Positions 56,362 to 64,000 of a stretch of DNA of 64,000 nt are shown in pieces. The stretch's first letter is position 1. Every line of letters starts with the position of its first letter. The stretch spans positions 47,166-111,165 of the forward strand of contig JAHJDP010000118.1 of NCBI GenBank assembly GCA_018831195.1, in the 5' to 3' direction. The stretch is from Candidatus Eisenbacteria bacterium (GTDB lineage: Bacteria; Eisenbacteria; RBG-16-71-46; CAIMUX01; JAHJDP01). The translations under genes were made by a program, and so were the position numbers. The notes below the pieces were generated by a model, which was not told where the DNA came from, ran no database searches, and saw nothing but the letters and a program-made list of their open reading frames with translations.

Positions 56362-58353
56362 ATGAACTTTGATGTGTTGATTGTCGGTGGCGGTCATGCC
56401 GGGATCGAGGCGGCCTATGTTGCGGCCCGCCTGGGCGCGAAAACCGCCCTTGTGACCCTCTCCCGGGGGACCATCGGCCAGATGTCCTGCAATCCGTCTA
56501 TCGGCGGGATCGCCAAGGGGCATCTGGTGCGCGAGATCGACGCCCTGGGTGGCTGCATGGGGCAGTTGGCCGACCGGGCGGGGATCCAGTTCCGGATGCT
56601 CAACACACGCAAGGGTCCGGCCGTCCGCGCGCCCCGCGCTCAAGCCGACAAGGTGCTGTATCACCTTGAAGCTCTTAAGGTTCTGGATAACGCTTCCGGC
56701 CTCACCCTACTCGAGGGGTGTGTTGAAAGGATTGTTTTCAAGGGTGGAAGGATTGAAGGGGTCGCGATCCGTCGGGTCATCGACAGCGCCGGGGAGCGTT
56801 GGGATAACCCCATCCTCTCTCCCACCGAAGAAGTTGTTGGGTGCCGGGCGGTGATTCTCTGTACTGGAACCTTTCTCAATGGAAAAATCTATCGAGGGAT
56901 GGAAACCCATGTGGGGGGACGTGACGGCGAGCCGGGTCCGGGTGGACTGGCGATCTCGATGAATGAATTGGGATTGAAATTAAACCGACTGAAGACGGGA
57001 ACACCGGCGCGGCTCGACAAGGCCACAATCGATTTCAGCAAAACAGAGAGTCAGCCGGGAGACGATCCGCCCCCACGGTTTTCCTATTTGGACGAGCGCC
57101 CCCCATTGTTGCCGCAGGTATCCTGCCATATCACAAAGACAAATGAGGCGACACATGAGGTTATACGGCGCAATCTTCACCGCTCGCCCCTCTATGGCGG
57201 ATCGATTGAGGGGCGCGGGCCTCGATACTGCCCATCGATCGAAGACAAAGTGGTGAAGTTCCCCGATAAGCTGAGCCACCTGATCTTTCTTGAGCCGGAG
57301 GGCTTGGATGTCCCGGAGATTTACCCGAATGGAATCTCCACGAGCCTGCCCGCGGATGTTCAAGAGGAATTCATCCGGACGATGCGGGGGTTGGAGCGGT
57401 GCGAGCTTCTCCGGGCCGGATATGCCGTTGAATATGATGTTGTCATCCCGACTCAAATCGATGAGTACCTCGGGGTGAACACCTGTCCCGGATTGTATCT
57501 CGCCGGTCAGATCAACGGCACATCCGGATATGAAGAGGCGGCTGCGCAGGGACTCATCGCGGGAATCAATGCGGCGCGATGGGTGCAGGGACGGGAACCG
57601 TTTAGTCTCAGGCGAAGCGAAGCCTATATAGGTGTTCTTATCGACGACCTGATCACAAAGATTCCAACGGATCCGTACAGAATGTTCACCTCCAATGCCG
57701 AATTCCGGTTGCTGCTCCGGCAGGATAATGCCGACCGGCGCCTTTCCGAAAAAGGCTATCAGTTGGGTATCATGGACGATGGGGCCTGGCGCCGGATTCA
57801 AGAACGCTGGAATCGCACGGATCGTGAAATGGATCGATTGAAACAGACATCATTTAACAAGTTTTTTGACGGAGAGGCAAAGAACAGCACGATTAGGACT
57901 GCATCAACACAAACCCGGGTCAAAGATTTTGAGATGCCGAGGGATGGAGGAATGCCCCTATCGACGTGGTTGCGCCGGCCGGAGATCACCTACAAGGATT
58001 TGTTAAAGGCAGGATGGGAATCGGGTCTGGATTCCGCAGCGATGGCCTGGATAGAGGCGGAGATCAAATACGAGGGATACATTGTTCGCATGACGGCCCG
58101 GCAGAGGGAGGTCGATCTGCTGGATGATGTGGAAATCCCCGATACCTTTTACAATCTTCTACAGAAGGGCCTCCCCGGGTTTCCGGTTGAGGCGACCGAG
58201 AACCTCCTCGAAATTCGGCCGAGGACATTGGGACAGGCCGGCCGGCTTGCGGGCGTGCGCGCCGCGCACATCGATTTGCTGAGTATTCATGTTCGATCGC
58301 TGGAAGGGGCGGCGCAGGATAGGATACAGAAAGAAACAACAAACGAGATATAG
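56362..58353 (+). CDS. mnmG: tRNA uridine-5-carboxymethylaminomethyl enzyme MnmG
   Basis: The 663-residue FAD enzyme has the Rossmann motif GGGHAGIEAAYVAARLG at the start, the family stretch MSCNPSIGGIAKGHLVREIDALGG, and a FAD-binding GLYLAGQINGTSGYEEAAAQGL near residue 380. The C-terminal helical domain that contacts MnmE and tRNA follows. It acts with MnmE to modify U34. Only six bases separate it from mnmE, and the genes are in the usual mnmE-mnmG-rsmG order. Size is typical. Confidence 0.97.
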   Translation: MNFDVLIVGGGHAGIEAAYVAARLGAKTALVTLSRGTIGQMSCNPSIGGIAKGHLVREIDALGGCMGQLADRAGIQFRMLNTRKGPAVRAPRAQADKVLYHLEALKVLDNASGLTLLEGCVERIVFKGGRIEGVAIRRVIDSAGERWDNPILSPTEEVVGCRAVILCTGTFLNGKIYRGMETHVGGRDGEPGPGGLAISMNELGLKLNRLKTGTPARLDKATIDFSKTESQPGDDPPPRFSYLDERPPLLPQVSCHITKTNEATHEVIRRNLHRSPLYGGSIEGRGPRYCPSIEDKVVKFPDKLSHLIFLEPEGLDVPEIYPNGISTSLPADVQEEFIRTMRGLERCELLRAGYAVEYDVVIPTQIDEYLGVNTCPGLYLAGQINGTSGYEEAAAQGLIAGINAARWVQGREPFSLRRSEAYIGVLIDDLITKIPTDPYRMFTSNAEFRLLLRQDNADRRLSEKGYQLGIMDDGAWRRIQERWNRTDREMDRLKQTSFNKFFDGEAKNSTIRTASTQTRVKDFEMPRDGGMPLSTWLRRPEITYKDLLKAGWESGLDSAAMAWIEAEIKYEGYIVRMTARQREVDLLDDVEIPDTFYNLLQKGLPGFPVEATENLLEIRPRTLGQAGRLAGVRAAHIDLLSIHVRSLEGAAQDRIQKETTNEI

Positions 58354-58370
58354 AGAGAGTTGAGGTTTCG

Positions 58371-59222
58371 ATGGAAAGCAGAGATCGAAAAAGCGGACCT
58401 GGCAGCCGGCGCCCGAAAACAAAGAGGGTGCAACGTAAAAGAGGCACACAGAGAGTACAAAGAAAGGTGCGGCCGCCGGGAAAAGGTATGCCCGCGAGAG
58501 GAGTGCGGCATATAACAATTCCCATAGATAAATTCAAGGAAGAGTATAATTCCCAGCTCGACACACTGGCGGCAAGGCTTGCCGAGCACGGCCTGGAGTT
58601 AAACGCCGGCCGCAAAGAGACGCTGTATCGCTTTGCGCTCCTCATCGCGGAGCGCGCCCAGGAGTTCAACCTGGTTTCGAGGGGAGATCTTGAAAGGGTC
58701 ATAGATAAACATGTCGGAGCCTCTCTTGGGCCGCTTCTATATGTAAAAACCGATCCGAGGTCCCTCTGGGTCGATATCGGGTCCGGGGCCGGCCTGCCCG
58801 GGATGGTACTGAAGGCCTGGGAACCGGAGCAACCCATGCTCTTCGTTGAATCAAGCGGCAAGCGGTGTCTTTTCCTGGAAGAGGCCGGTCATCGCTTGGG
58901 ATTGGGTGTGGCCGTGAAACAGGCCCGGTGCGAAGAGCTATCCATACAAAATCTCGTGCAAGCCTGGGGAGGGGCCTACCCGATTCGACATTTCGTCTAT
59001 TTTATGAGAGCCGTAGATCCTTTGCTGAAAGCAAGTTCCTGGGTTCCCTCGCTGATGACACCCGGCGATCTCTGGCTATTCTATACGGGGATTGGGTGGG
59101 AAAAGTTGTATGAGAGTTGCCGAGAGGAACTGGAGGCATCTTCCATGAAACTTATTAAATGCCTTGAAGTTCCATGGTCGCCTGGCCGGATTTTGATCTT
59201 TGAGAAGGATGTTAGGGAATAA
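58371..59222 (+). CDS. rsmG: 16S rRNA (guanine-N7) methyltransferase RsmG with basic N-terminal extension
   Basis: RsmG methylates G527 of 16S rRNA, a site linked to streptomycin response. The S-adenosylmethionine motif is LWVDIGSGAGLPGMVLKAW, followed by FVESSGKRCLFLEEAGHRLGL. The 283 residues exceed the family's usual length of about 210 because of a Lys/Arg-rich extension of about 50 residues (RKSGPGSRRPKTKRVQRKRG). A good ribosome binding site (GAGG then TTTCG then ATG) supports this start. The C-terminal half is less conserved than the motif region. Confidence 0.9.
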   Translation: MESRDRKSGPGSRRPKTKRVQRKRGTQRVQRKVRPPGKGMPARGVRHITIPIDKFKEEYNSQLDTLAARLAEHGLELNAGRKETLYRFALLIAERAQEFNLVSRGDLERVIDKHVGASLGPLLYVKTDPRSLWVDIGSGAGLPGMVLKAWEPEQPMLFVESSGKRCLFLEEAGHRLGLGVAVKQARCEELSIQNLVQAWGGAYPIRHFVYFMRAVDPLLKASSWVPSLMTPGDLWLFYTGIGWEKLYESCREELEASSMKLIKCLEVPWSPGRILIFEKDVRE

Positions 59223-59780
59223 GCGGTAACTGTTTTATTGGATTACCGGTACACGAAAGCATCATTTAAAAGCACCTTCTTTCGCCTTTGATGCCGGGAC
59301 TCACAGAGGCCCTCTGCTGGCAGGATTCCGCACTGAAGAACCTCATCATTTGAAGGTCCCACATTCTCACTCCCCAAAATCACAGATTCTGGATGCGGAA
59401 TGGATCCCAAAGGCCTCTTAAGTCTTCGCTCTTGGTTTCATTTTATTCTGGAGTGTAATTCCATAAAAAATAAAGAGTTGTTGTGCCATATTTATCAAGG
59501 GCGGACCACCTGTTTATCATTCCGATACACGAGGTAGGATATTTCGCACAGAATGCCCCTGTTGAAAACAGGAACAACTGATTCTCACCCGCAAAAAACG
59601 AACGCGACAAGGGGCGAGCTCGGCACGTCCGGACCGCCGGCCTCAATTCCACCCTACCCGGCTTGCTGGGATTGCCGCCCAGGCACGCCCCCGGGGTTCG
59701 GGAAGCCCTGGATTACCACTAACCCGCCCCAAAATCCGGACAGGATCGTCAACCCCCCAATTCGGATATCGCACCCGGAC

Positions 59781-59796
59781 TGTTTCACGTGAAACG
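59781..59796. other. parS-like centromere site upstream of parA
   Basis: TGTTTCACGTGAAACG matches the ParB-binding parS consensus TGTTTCACGTGAAACA at 15 of 16 bases. The palindromic core GTTTCACGTGAAAC is intact. It lies about 415 bases upstream of parA. Confidence 0.92.
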
Positions 59797-59978
59797 AGAC
59801 TGGGTCCAACGGGCGATATTTCCACCCGTTGTTAATGTTACGAGGCAAAAATCGCGAGATTAGAGCGGAAATCGACCCGAATGTCGATGCCTGGACGCCC
59901 CCAAAAGGGGCAACCCGGCGATTATGTTCATTATTCTTCTGAAACTAATTAAAATATCATAGGTTGCCCAATCTTTTC

Positions 59979-60005
59979 TTGACCGGACACCGTTTCTTTC
60001 ATAAT
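59979..60005 (+). promoter_or_regulatory. Weak promoter candidate for parA
   Basis: TTGACC (59979-59984) and CATAAT (60000-60005) match consensus at five of six positions each, but the 15-base spacer is shorter than ideal. If used, it would give a leader of about 200 bases before parA. Confidence 0.3.
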
Positions 60006-60211
60006 GTTTGCATCTAGTTAAGGGGGCGGCTGGGATGTCGTTTATATGACGTCAATTGGACGATAGATCATCAATCAACGATCTGCATCGATTGACAGAT
60101 GGAGAACAGATAACTCCCCGAATAGGCATTCAATTAGAAAAGATTCACGGCCGACGAAGACGAGAACAACACAAGGACGGCACAGGCTCTCCCAGACAGA
60201 GGGAGGTTCAA

Positions 60212-61255
60212 ATGTATTGGGAAGGCAACTTTCATAGCGATCCAGGTGGGAATGGATCCCGAGGGATCGCGCAGGGGCCTAACAATGGAGACAAGGATCC
60301 GCCGATACACCATGGCGCAGGATCTTCGTCGATCATGATGGATTCAGCGAGGGAGACATCATCAGATGATTCGACGGGACAAGACCAGTGGGAAAGCGGG
60401 AACTCGGTTCTGCCGGAAATACAGCCCGCCCCACCCAGGACCGCCTGCAGGGTTTTATCTATTGCAAACCAAAAGGGTGGCGTCGGCAAGACGACGACAG
60501 CCATAAACCTAAGCGCTTCATTGGCTATGGCTGGCAGGCGCATTCTTGTTCTCGATATGGATCCCCAGTCGAACGCGACCTCCGCCTTGGGGCAAAAGGT
60601 GGATCATACAACCCGCACAATCTATGATGTGCTGCTGGGTGAGGCGACGCTCCGAGAAGCGATCCTGACAACCGATGCGCTGGGAATACGAATCGTACCC
60701 TCTTCCCCGCAATTCGCCGGGGCCGAAGTGGAACTCGTGTCGGTGGAGAATCGCGAGTTCCTGCTCAAGGAGCAGCTTGATGGTCTGAAATCTGAGTACG
60801 ATTACGTAATTATCGACTGTCCTCCCTCTCTCGGGTTGCTCACCGTCAATGCCCTCTCTGCCTCAGATGGCGTGATCGTTCCTATCCAGTGCGAATATCT
60901 GGCGCTAGAGGGGCTTTCTCATTTACTTGAAACACTTCAAGCGGTTAGGAAGTCATTGAACCCCAAGCTACGGGTAGAGGGGCTCCTTTTGACGATGTAT
61001 GACGGCCGATTGTCGCTCTCTCAGCAGGTGGCGAATGATGCGCGGACCTACTTTGGATCACGTGTCTATCGAACCATGATTCCGAGGAATGTGAGGCTTG
61101 GTGAGGCGCCCAGCTTTGGGAAACCCGTTATTCTATATGATCGGGCATGCGCCGGATCAATGAGCTATGTAAATTTGGCAAAGGAGATTATGGAGAATGA
61201 GTCGCAAGGCGTTGGGGCGTGGTCTGAAAGCGCTCATACCGGACTCCCCGGCTGA
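60212..61255 (+). CDS. parA: Chromosome partitioning ATPase ParA (Soj) with N-terminal extension
   Basis: The product (347 residues from the chosen start) is the ParA Walker-type ATPase that works with ParB to segregate the origin. The deviant Walker A is KGGVGKTTT, and DMDPQSNATSALG and VIIDCPPSLGLLTVNA are standard. The ATPase core starts near residue 79, after a low-complexity segment with many Gly, Asp and Ser. The ATG at 60212 has GGGAGG five bases upstream; the frame extends further to 60056. The end overlaps parB by 59 bases, so the genes are coupled. Confidence 0.95.
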   Translation: MYWEGNFHSDPGGNGSRGIAQGPNNGDKDPPIHHGAGSSSIMMDSARETSSDDSTGQDQWESGNSVLPEIQPAPPRTACRVLSIANQKGGVGKTTTAINLSASLAMAGRRILVLDMDPQSNATSALGQKVDHTTRTIYDVLLGEATLREAILTTDALGIRIVPSSPQFAGAEVELVSVENREFLLKEQLDGLKSEYDYVIIDCPPSLGLLTVNALSASDGVIVPIQCEYLALEGLSHLLETLQAVRKSLNPKLRVEGLLLTMYDGRLSLSQQVANDARTYFGSRVYRTMIPRNVRLGEAPSFGKPVILYDRACAGSMSYVNLAKEIMENESQGVGAWSESAHTGLPG

Positions 61256-62066
61256 GAGGCCAACCCTCGTTGAGGATTCGGCAACGAGGCTCTCGATTAG
61301 CGAGCTAAAACCTAATCCATTTCAGCCCCGGCGCGAATGGTCCGATGCGGAGCTCCAAAACCTCGCCGAATCGCTGAAGATTCATGGGCTCCTCGAACCC
61401 ATTCTTGCCCGACCCGCCTCTGGTCAATATGAGATTATCGCGGGCGAGCGCCGAGTGCGGGCCGCCCAGCTTCTGGGATGGACTCATATTGAAGCCCGCA
61501 TTCGGAGCGTTTCAGATGAAGAGGCTCTTCAATTGGCGCTGGTCGAGAACCTTCAACGCAAAGATCTCAATCCGATGGAAGAAGCACGTGGCTACCGAGC
61601 GTTGGCGGAACAATTCTCCTGGACACACGACAGGGTTGCAAATGAGGTCGGAAAGAGCCGAACAGCCATCTCAAATTCATTGAGACTTCTTAAATTACCA
61701 GAGTCCGTCAAGGAATATGTTTCACGTGAAACACTCTCGGAGGGCCATGCTCGAACGTTACTTGGGCTTCCGAATCCGGCTATGCAAGAGCGCCTGGCGG
61801 GGGACTGCGTCTCAAAGGGTCTATCTGTGAGACAACTTGAGAAAATGGTCCGCCAATTGGCTAAAAGGCTCGAAAGCCGCGGCCGAAAGGGGCGAAGCAC
61901 GCCAGGGAGAGAAGAAATCCAGGCCCTGCAACATGCTATGACGCAAGCGATGAGCATGGATATTTCTATCAGTGGAAATCGAAACCGAGGTGCTGTAAGG
62001 ATTCGATATGGGTCAAGGGAGGAGCTGGAGGGATTGATTGCCAGGCTTGGTATTGTCATTCATTGA
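61197..62066 (+). CDS. parB: Chromosome partitioning protein ParB (Spo0J/Noc type)
   Basis: The 289-residue CTP-binding DNA clamp has the family stretches LKPNPFQPRREWSDAELQNLAESLKIHGLLEPI, GERRVRAAQLLGW and ENLQRKDLNPMEEARGY. The helix-turn-helix is HDRVANEVGKSRTAISNSLRLLKLP. The CTP-binding ERR motif is in place, so it should spread from parS. A perfect parS sits inside the gene (61718-61733), coding for the VSRET stretch. It starts in the end of parA. Confidence 0.96.
   Translation: MSRKALGRGLKALIPDSPAERPTLVEDSATRLSISELKPNPFQPRREWSDAELQNLAESLKIHGLLEPILARPASGQYEIIAGERRVRAAQLLGWTHIEARIRSVSDEEALQLALVENLQRKDLNPMEEARGYRALAEQFSWTHDRVANEVGKSRTAISNSLRLLKLPESVKEYVSRETLSEGHARTLLGLPNPAMQERLAGDCVSKGLSVRQLEKMVRQLAKRLESRGRKGRSTPGREEIQALQHAMTQAMSMDISISGNRNRGAVRIRYGSREELEGLIARLGIVIH
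61718..61733. other. Perfect parS site inside parB
   Basis: TGTTTCACGTGAAACA matches the parS consensus at all 16 bases. It lies inside parB and encodes part of YVSRET. In Bacillus subtilis one parS is also inside the parB homologue spo0J. Confidence 0.96.
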
Positions 62067-62118
62067 TGGATCGGCCGGCAAGGCATACAGAGACCAGAGA
62101 TCCCCAATAGGCGGCTGA

Positions 62119-63027
62119 ATGGAAGAAATAAAGGAAATTCCCGCCCCGGCGTTCGGGAACGATGAGTATTCCATCCTCATCACACCCCCAGGGACGGGAC
62201 GAATCTACAAGTTGCAGATTAAGCCCTGGCAACTCCGCCTCGGAGTGGTGGTTGGAATCTTATTCCTATCGGTTGTACTGATCGGCGCGGCTTTCTATGG
62301 AAAAATCCTCATACAGGCCCGCACAACCGCTGGTTTGCAGGCCGAGGTGGAGTTGCTTCATACTCAACTGGCCCAACTCGAGATACTCCAAATAGAGGTC
62401 CAGAAGCTGGAAAGATTTCGGAAAGACGTCTTGGAATTGACGGGTATTTCAGAGCCCCGAATCCAGGCAGATGAGGAGGGTTGGGAAAAGGACAGCGAGG
62501 GTATAGAAGAAAGCTCAGACAGCAGGAGCAACCGAGTCAACCGGATGGAGATGGCTGATGCCCTGCGGGGAGAAGATGTTGCGGGCCAGGCGCAACGGAT
62601 TTATCCAGAACAGCTTAAGCTGGTTAGGAGTCTTATATTCCAGCGACCCTGCCCCGGGCCCATTTCGAGGGGCTTTTCGATCGGAGCTTCTGGCGGAGAG
62701 ATTCACTCTGCCGTTGATCTTGCAGGAAGCGTAGGGACTGGGATTGCCGCCGCCGGGCCGGGCGTTGTGATCCGAACCGAAAAGGATGATGTCTTTGGTC
62801 TCGTTGTCGTTTTGGGACATGGAGGGGATATTCAAACCCTCTATGGACACAATTCAAAGATTTTAGTGTCCCAGGGTGAGCGAGTTGAGGCAGGGCAACT
62901 CATAGCAGAGATGGGGAATACCGGGCTTAGCTCGGCGCCCCATCTCCATTTTGAAATCCGATTGAAAGATCAACCCATAGATCCAGCGGAGATTATTACA
63001 TCTCTTCGACCGGAAAGACTAAAATAG
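62119..63027 (+). CDS. M23-family (LytM) peptidase with membrane anchor
   Basis: The 302-residue protein has one N-terminal membrane helix (about residues 38-62), a coiled coil of about 40 residues and a C-terminal LytM domain. The zinc ligands are in HSAVD (His196, Asp200) and HLH (275-277), with a further His near 244, so it should be active on peptidoglycan cross-links. It sits directly upstream of a bactofilin, a pair known from cell-shape systems. A short GGCGG before the ATG supports the start. Confidence 0.9.
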   Translation: MEEIKEIPAPAFGNDEYSILITPPGTGRIYKLQIKPWQLRLGVVVGILFLSVVLIGAAFYGKILIQARTTAGLQAEVELLHTQLAQLEILQIEVQKLERFRKDVLELTGISEPRIQADEEGWEKDSEGIEESSDSRSNRVNRMEMADALRGEDVAGQAQRIYPEQLKLVRSLIFQRPCPGPISRGFSIGASGGEIHSAVDLAGSVGTGIAAAGPGVVIRTEKDDVFGLVVVLGHGGDIQTLYGHNSKILVSQGERVEAGQLIAEMGNTGLSSAPHLHFEIRLKDQPIDPAEIITSLRPERLK

Positions 63028-63058
63028 AAACAGGGGAAAAAGAGAGGCTTGGTGAAGC

Positions 63059-63712
63059 ATGTCTTGGTGGCGTAAGAGTTCAGAGGGAAAGCAGCCGGTG
63101 TCTCCGACGGCGGGGAAGGCGCCTCCCCCCCAGGCAACACCACTTACTCACGCAGAAAAGGATCGTAGGCCGAAGTTTGGTTCCACGACAAGGGAGACGC
63201 CCATGATTCCCCAAGGAATTACGATAAATGGAAATATGGAAGGTGCGGGCCACCTGATTATTAACGGAACTGTCCGTGGAAACGTTAACATCAAGGGGCG
63301 ACTTGAAATAGGAGTCCAGGGCAGTGTTGACGGCGATTTAAGGGCCGAAGAACTTCTTGTCGTGGGCGCCGTTAAAGGAAATATCTACTGCTCCAGCAAG
63401 CTGTTACTCCGAAGCGGCTGTCGTGTGACCGGAAATCTACTTTGTGCGGGCCTCATTATGGAGGAGGGGGCCTGGTTGAAGGGGCGCTGTCAAATGGGTC
63501 GTCAAAACCAAACCCCCATCTCGGCGCCGGGAGCAACGTCTGGGAAGAGCTCCAATCAGGTACTTGGCCAAGCATCAGGTAAGGTTTCACCCCAATCACA
63601 TCAAAACGCCGGCCCGGCAGGACCACAGGAACAGGTTCCAATGAAGAGCGGCGTCCTCGGATCAACGTCGTCAGAGAGCACGCCGTCGTCCTCACAATCG
63701 TCGAGACCCTGA
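63059..63712 (+). CDS. Bactofilin (polymer-forming cytoskeletal protein)
   Basis: The 217-residue product has a central bactofilin domain (about 48-150), a beta-helix built of repeats such as GHLIINGTVRGNVNIKGRLEIG and LLVVGAVKGNIYCSSKLLLRSG. The tails on both sides are Pro-, Ser- and Gln-rich. Bactofilins polymerise without nucleotides and recruit or localise cell-wall enzymes. The M23 peptidase gene ends 31 bases upstream. The N-terminus lacks a clear membrane anchor; basic residues near its start may bind the membrane. Confidence 0.93.
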   Translation: MSWWRKSSEGKQPVSPTAGKAPPPQATPLTHAEKDRRPKFGSTTRETPMIPQGITINGNMEGAGHLIINGTVRGNVNIKGRLEIGVQGSVDGDLRAEELLVVGAVKGNIYCSSKLLLRSGCRVTGNLLCAGLIMEEGAWLKGRCQMGRQNQTPISAPGATSGKSSNQVLGQASGKVSPQSHQNAGPAGPQEQVPMKSGVLGSTSSESTPSSSQSSRP

Positions 63713-64000
63713 GGGGCCGAAATCTCATTACAAGAAGTTATAAATCAACGATTATGTATATGATTTATGCCGTCGAGATGACTTGGCGAGAATTCCCAAT
63801 AAAAACCAACGAACACATCGATATATTTTAATAACAATCAATCCTGAAATTGATGTGGGCATGAATACAGACAACGTTTGTCGATGTGTTTGTCTTTAAT
63901 ATTCATGAATATTTATTTCATAAGAGTGTCGGCTAAAGTGGCACTAACCCTTTCTTTTGGGTGCTCATTGCGTCAAATGTCGCAACCCAATGATTGAAAG
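63713..64000. other. AT-rich end of the window
   Basis: This 288-base stretch is much richer in A and T than the genes before it. It has a perfect 16-base palindrome AATATTCATGAATATT (63898-63913). No gene or clear promoter pair is supported; the next gene lies beyond the window. Confidence 0.5.

Larger units (their letters stand above)
59223..60211. other. Long non-coding interval upstream of parA
   Basis: Nearly 990 bases separate rsmG from parA, far more than in the other junctions of this cluster. A parS-like site (59781) and a promoter-like pair (59979) lie in it, and a TGACGTCA palindrome (60047-60054) is near the parA start. Reading frames of up to about 80 codons are present but look random. 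It probably holds the parA promoter and centromere element, and could carry an unrecognised RNA. Confidence 0.5.

Noticed and set aside
59553..59792. A 79-codon frame upstream of parA
   Set aside because: Its product is Pro- and Thr-rich without a pattern, it has no ribosome binding site, and it runs across the parS site.

Overview
This window is the replication-origin region of a diderm bacterium with roughly mid-50s percent G+C by eye. A minus-strand block (dnaA, dnaN, a DUF721/dciA gene, gyrB, gyrA, ileS and more) meets a plus-strand block (rpmH, rnpA, yidD, yidC, jag, mnmE, mnmG, rsmG, parA, parB, an M23 peptidase, a bactofilin) at about 50.5-51.1 kb. DnaA-box-like sequences sit at the switch and two parS sites lie around parAB. 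A YidC with a large periplasmic domain and an M23/bactofilin pair indicate a Gram-negative envelope. A gingipain-like C25 protease with a FlgD-like C-terminal sorting domain and a 6-bladed-propeller exoprotein of the GEGDGPGE type point to the FCB superphylum or a nearby candidate phylum (Eisenbacteria-, Latescibacteria- or Gemmatimonadota-like). That placement is inference; no rRNA gene is present to settle it. No tRNA, rRNA, CRISPR array, insertion sequence or prophage was seen.

Layout. 0-6.2 kb: the C-terminal end of a multihaem hydroxylamine-oxidoreductase-like cytochrome, an epimerase/EamA pair, a lone HATPase protein, two small secreted proteins that share a C-terminal TWxxxKxxY-like ending, and an MFS permease. 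6.2-10.4 kb: an EamA permease and the glnS and gltX tRNA synthetase genes. 10.7-21.7 kb: a 1172-residue hybrid sensor kinase and a run of secreted proteins (propeller, an acidic exoprotein, a dockerin-like protein, the 1232-residue C25 peptidase). 21.8-28.3 kb: DUF819 and MATE membrane proteins, two small candidate genes, and a BtuFCD-type ABC importer. 28.5-33 kb: DUF5658 protein, a LemA / nucleotidyltransferase / TPM cluster, a Nudix gene broken by one in-frame stop, and a TauE/SafE exporter. 33-38.9 kb: Nfu, a YCII-SRPBCC fusion, GyrI-like protein, sirtuin, metallophosphoesterase, SagB-type nitroreductase, GNAT and CYTH proteins. 38.9-50.5 kb: ileS, gyrA, gyrB, dciA, dnaN, dnaA. 51.1-63.7 kb: the compact rpmH-to-bactofilin block.

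The right half is a coherent replication, segregation, translation and envelope-assembly block transcribed away from the presumed origin. Within it, the isoleucyl-tRNA synthetase carries GVHH where the HIGH signature should be, a swap linked to mupirocin hyper-resistance, and GyrA has Thr-Leu where quinolone-sensitive enzymes have Asp-Ser. In the accessory left half the most unusual items are the shared C-terminal ending of two secreted proteins, the Nudix gene with a stop inside its catalytic box, the nucleotidyltransferase with SDLN in place of SDxD, and the long-leader C25 protease locus.
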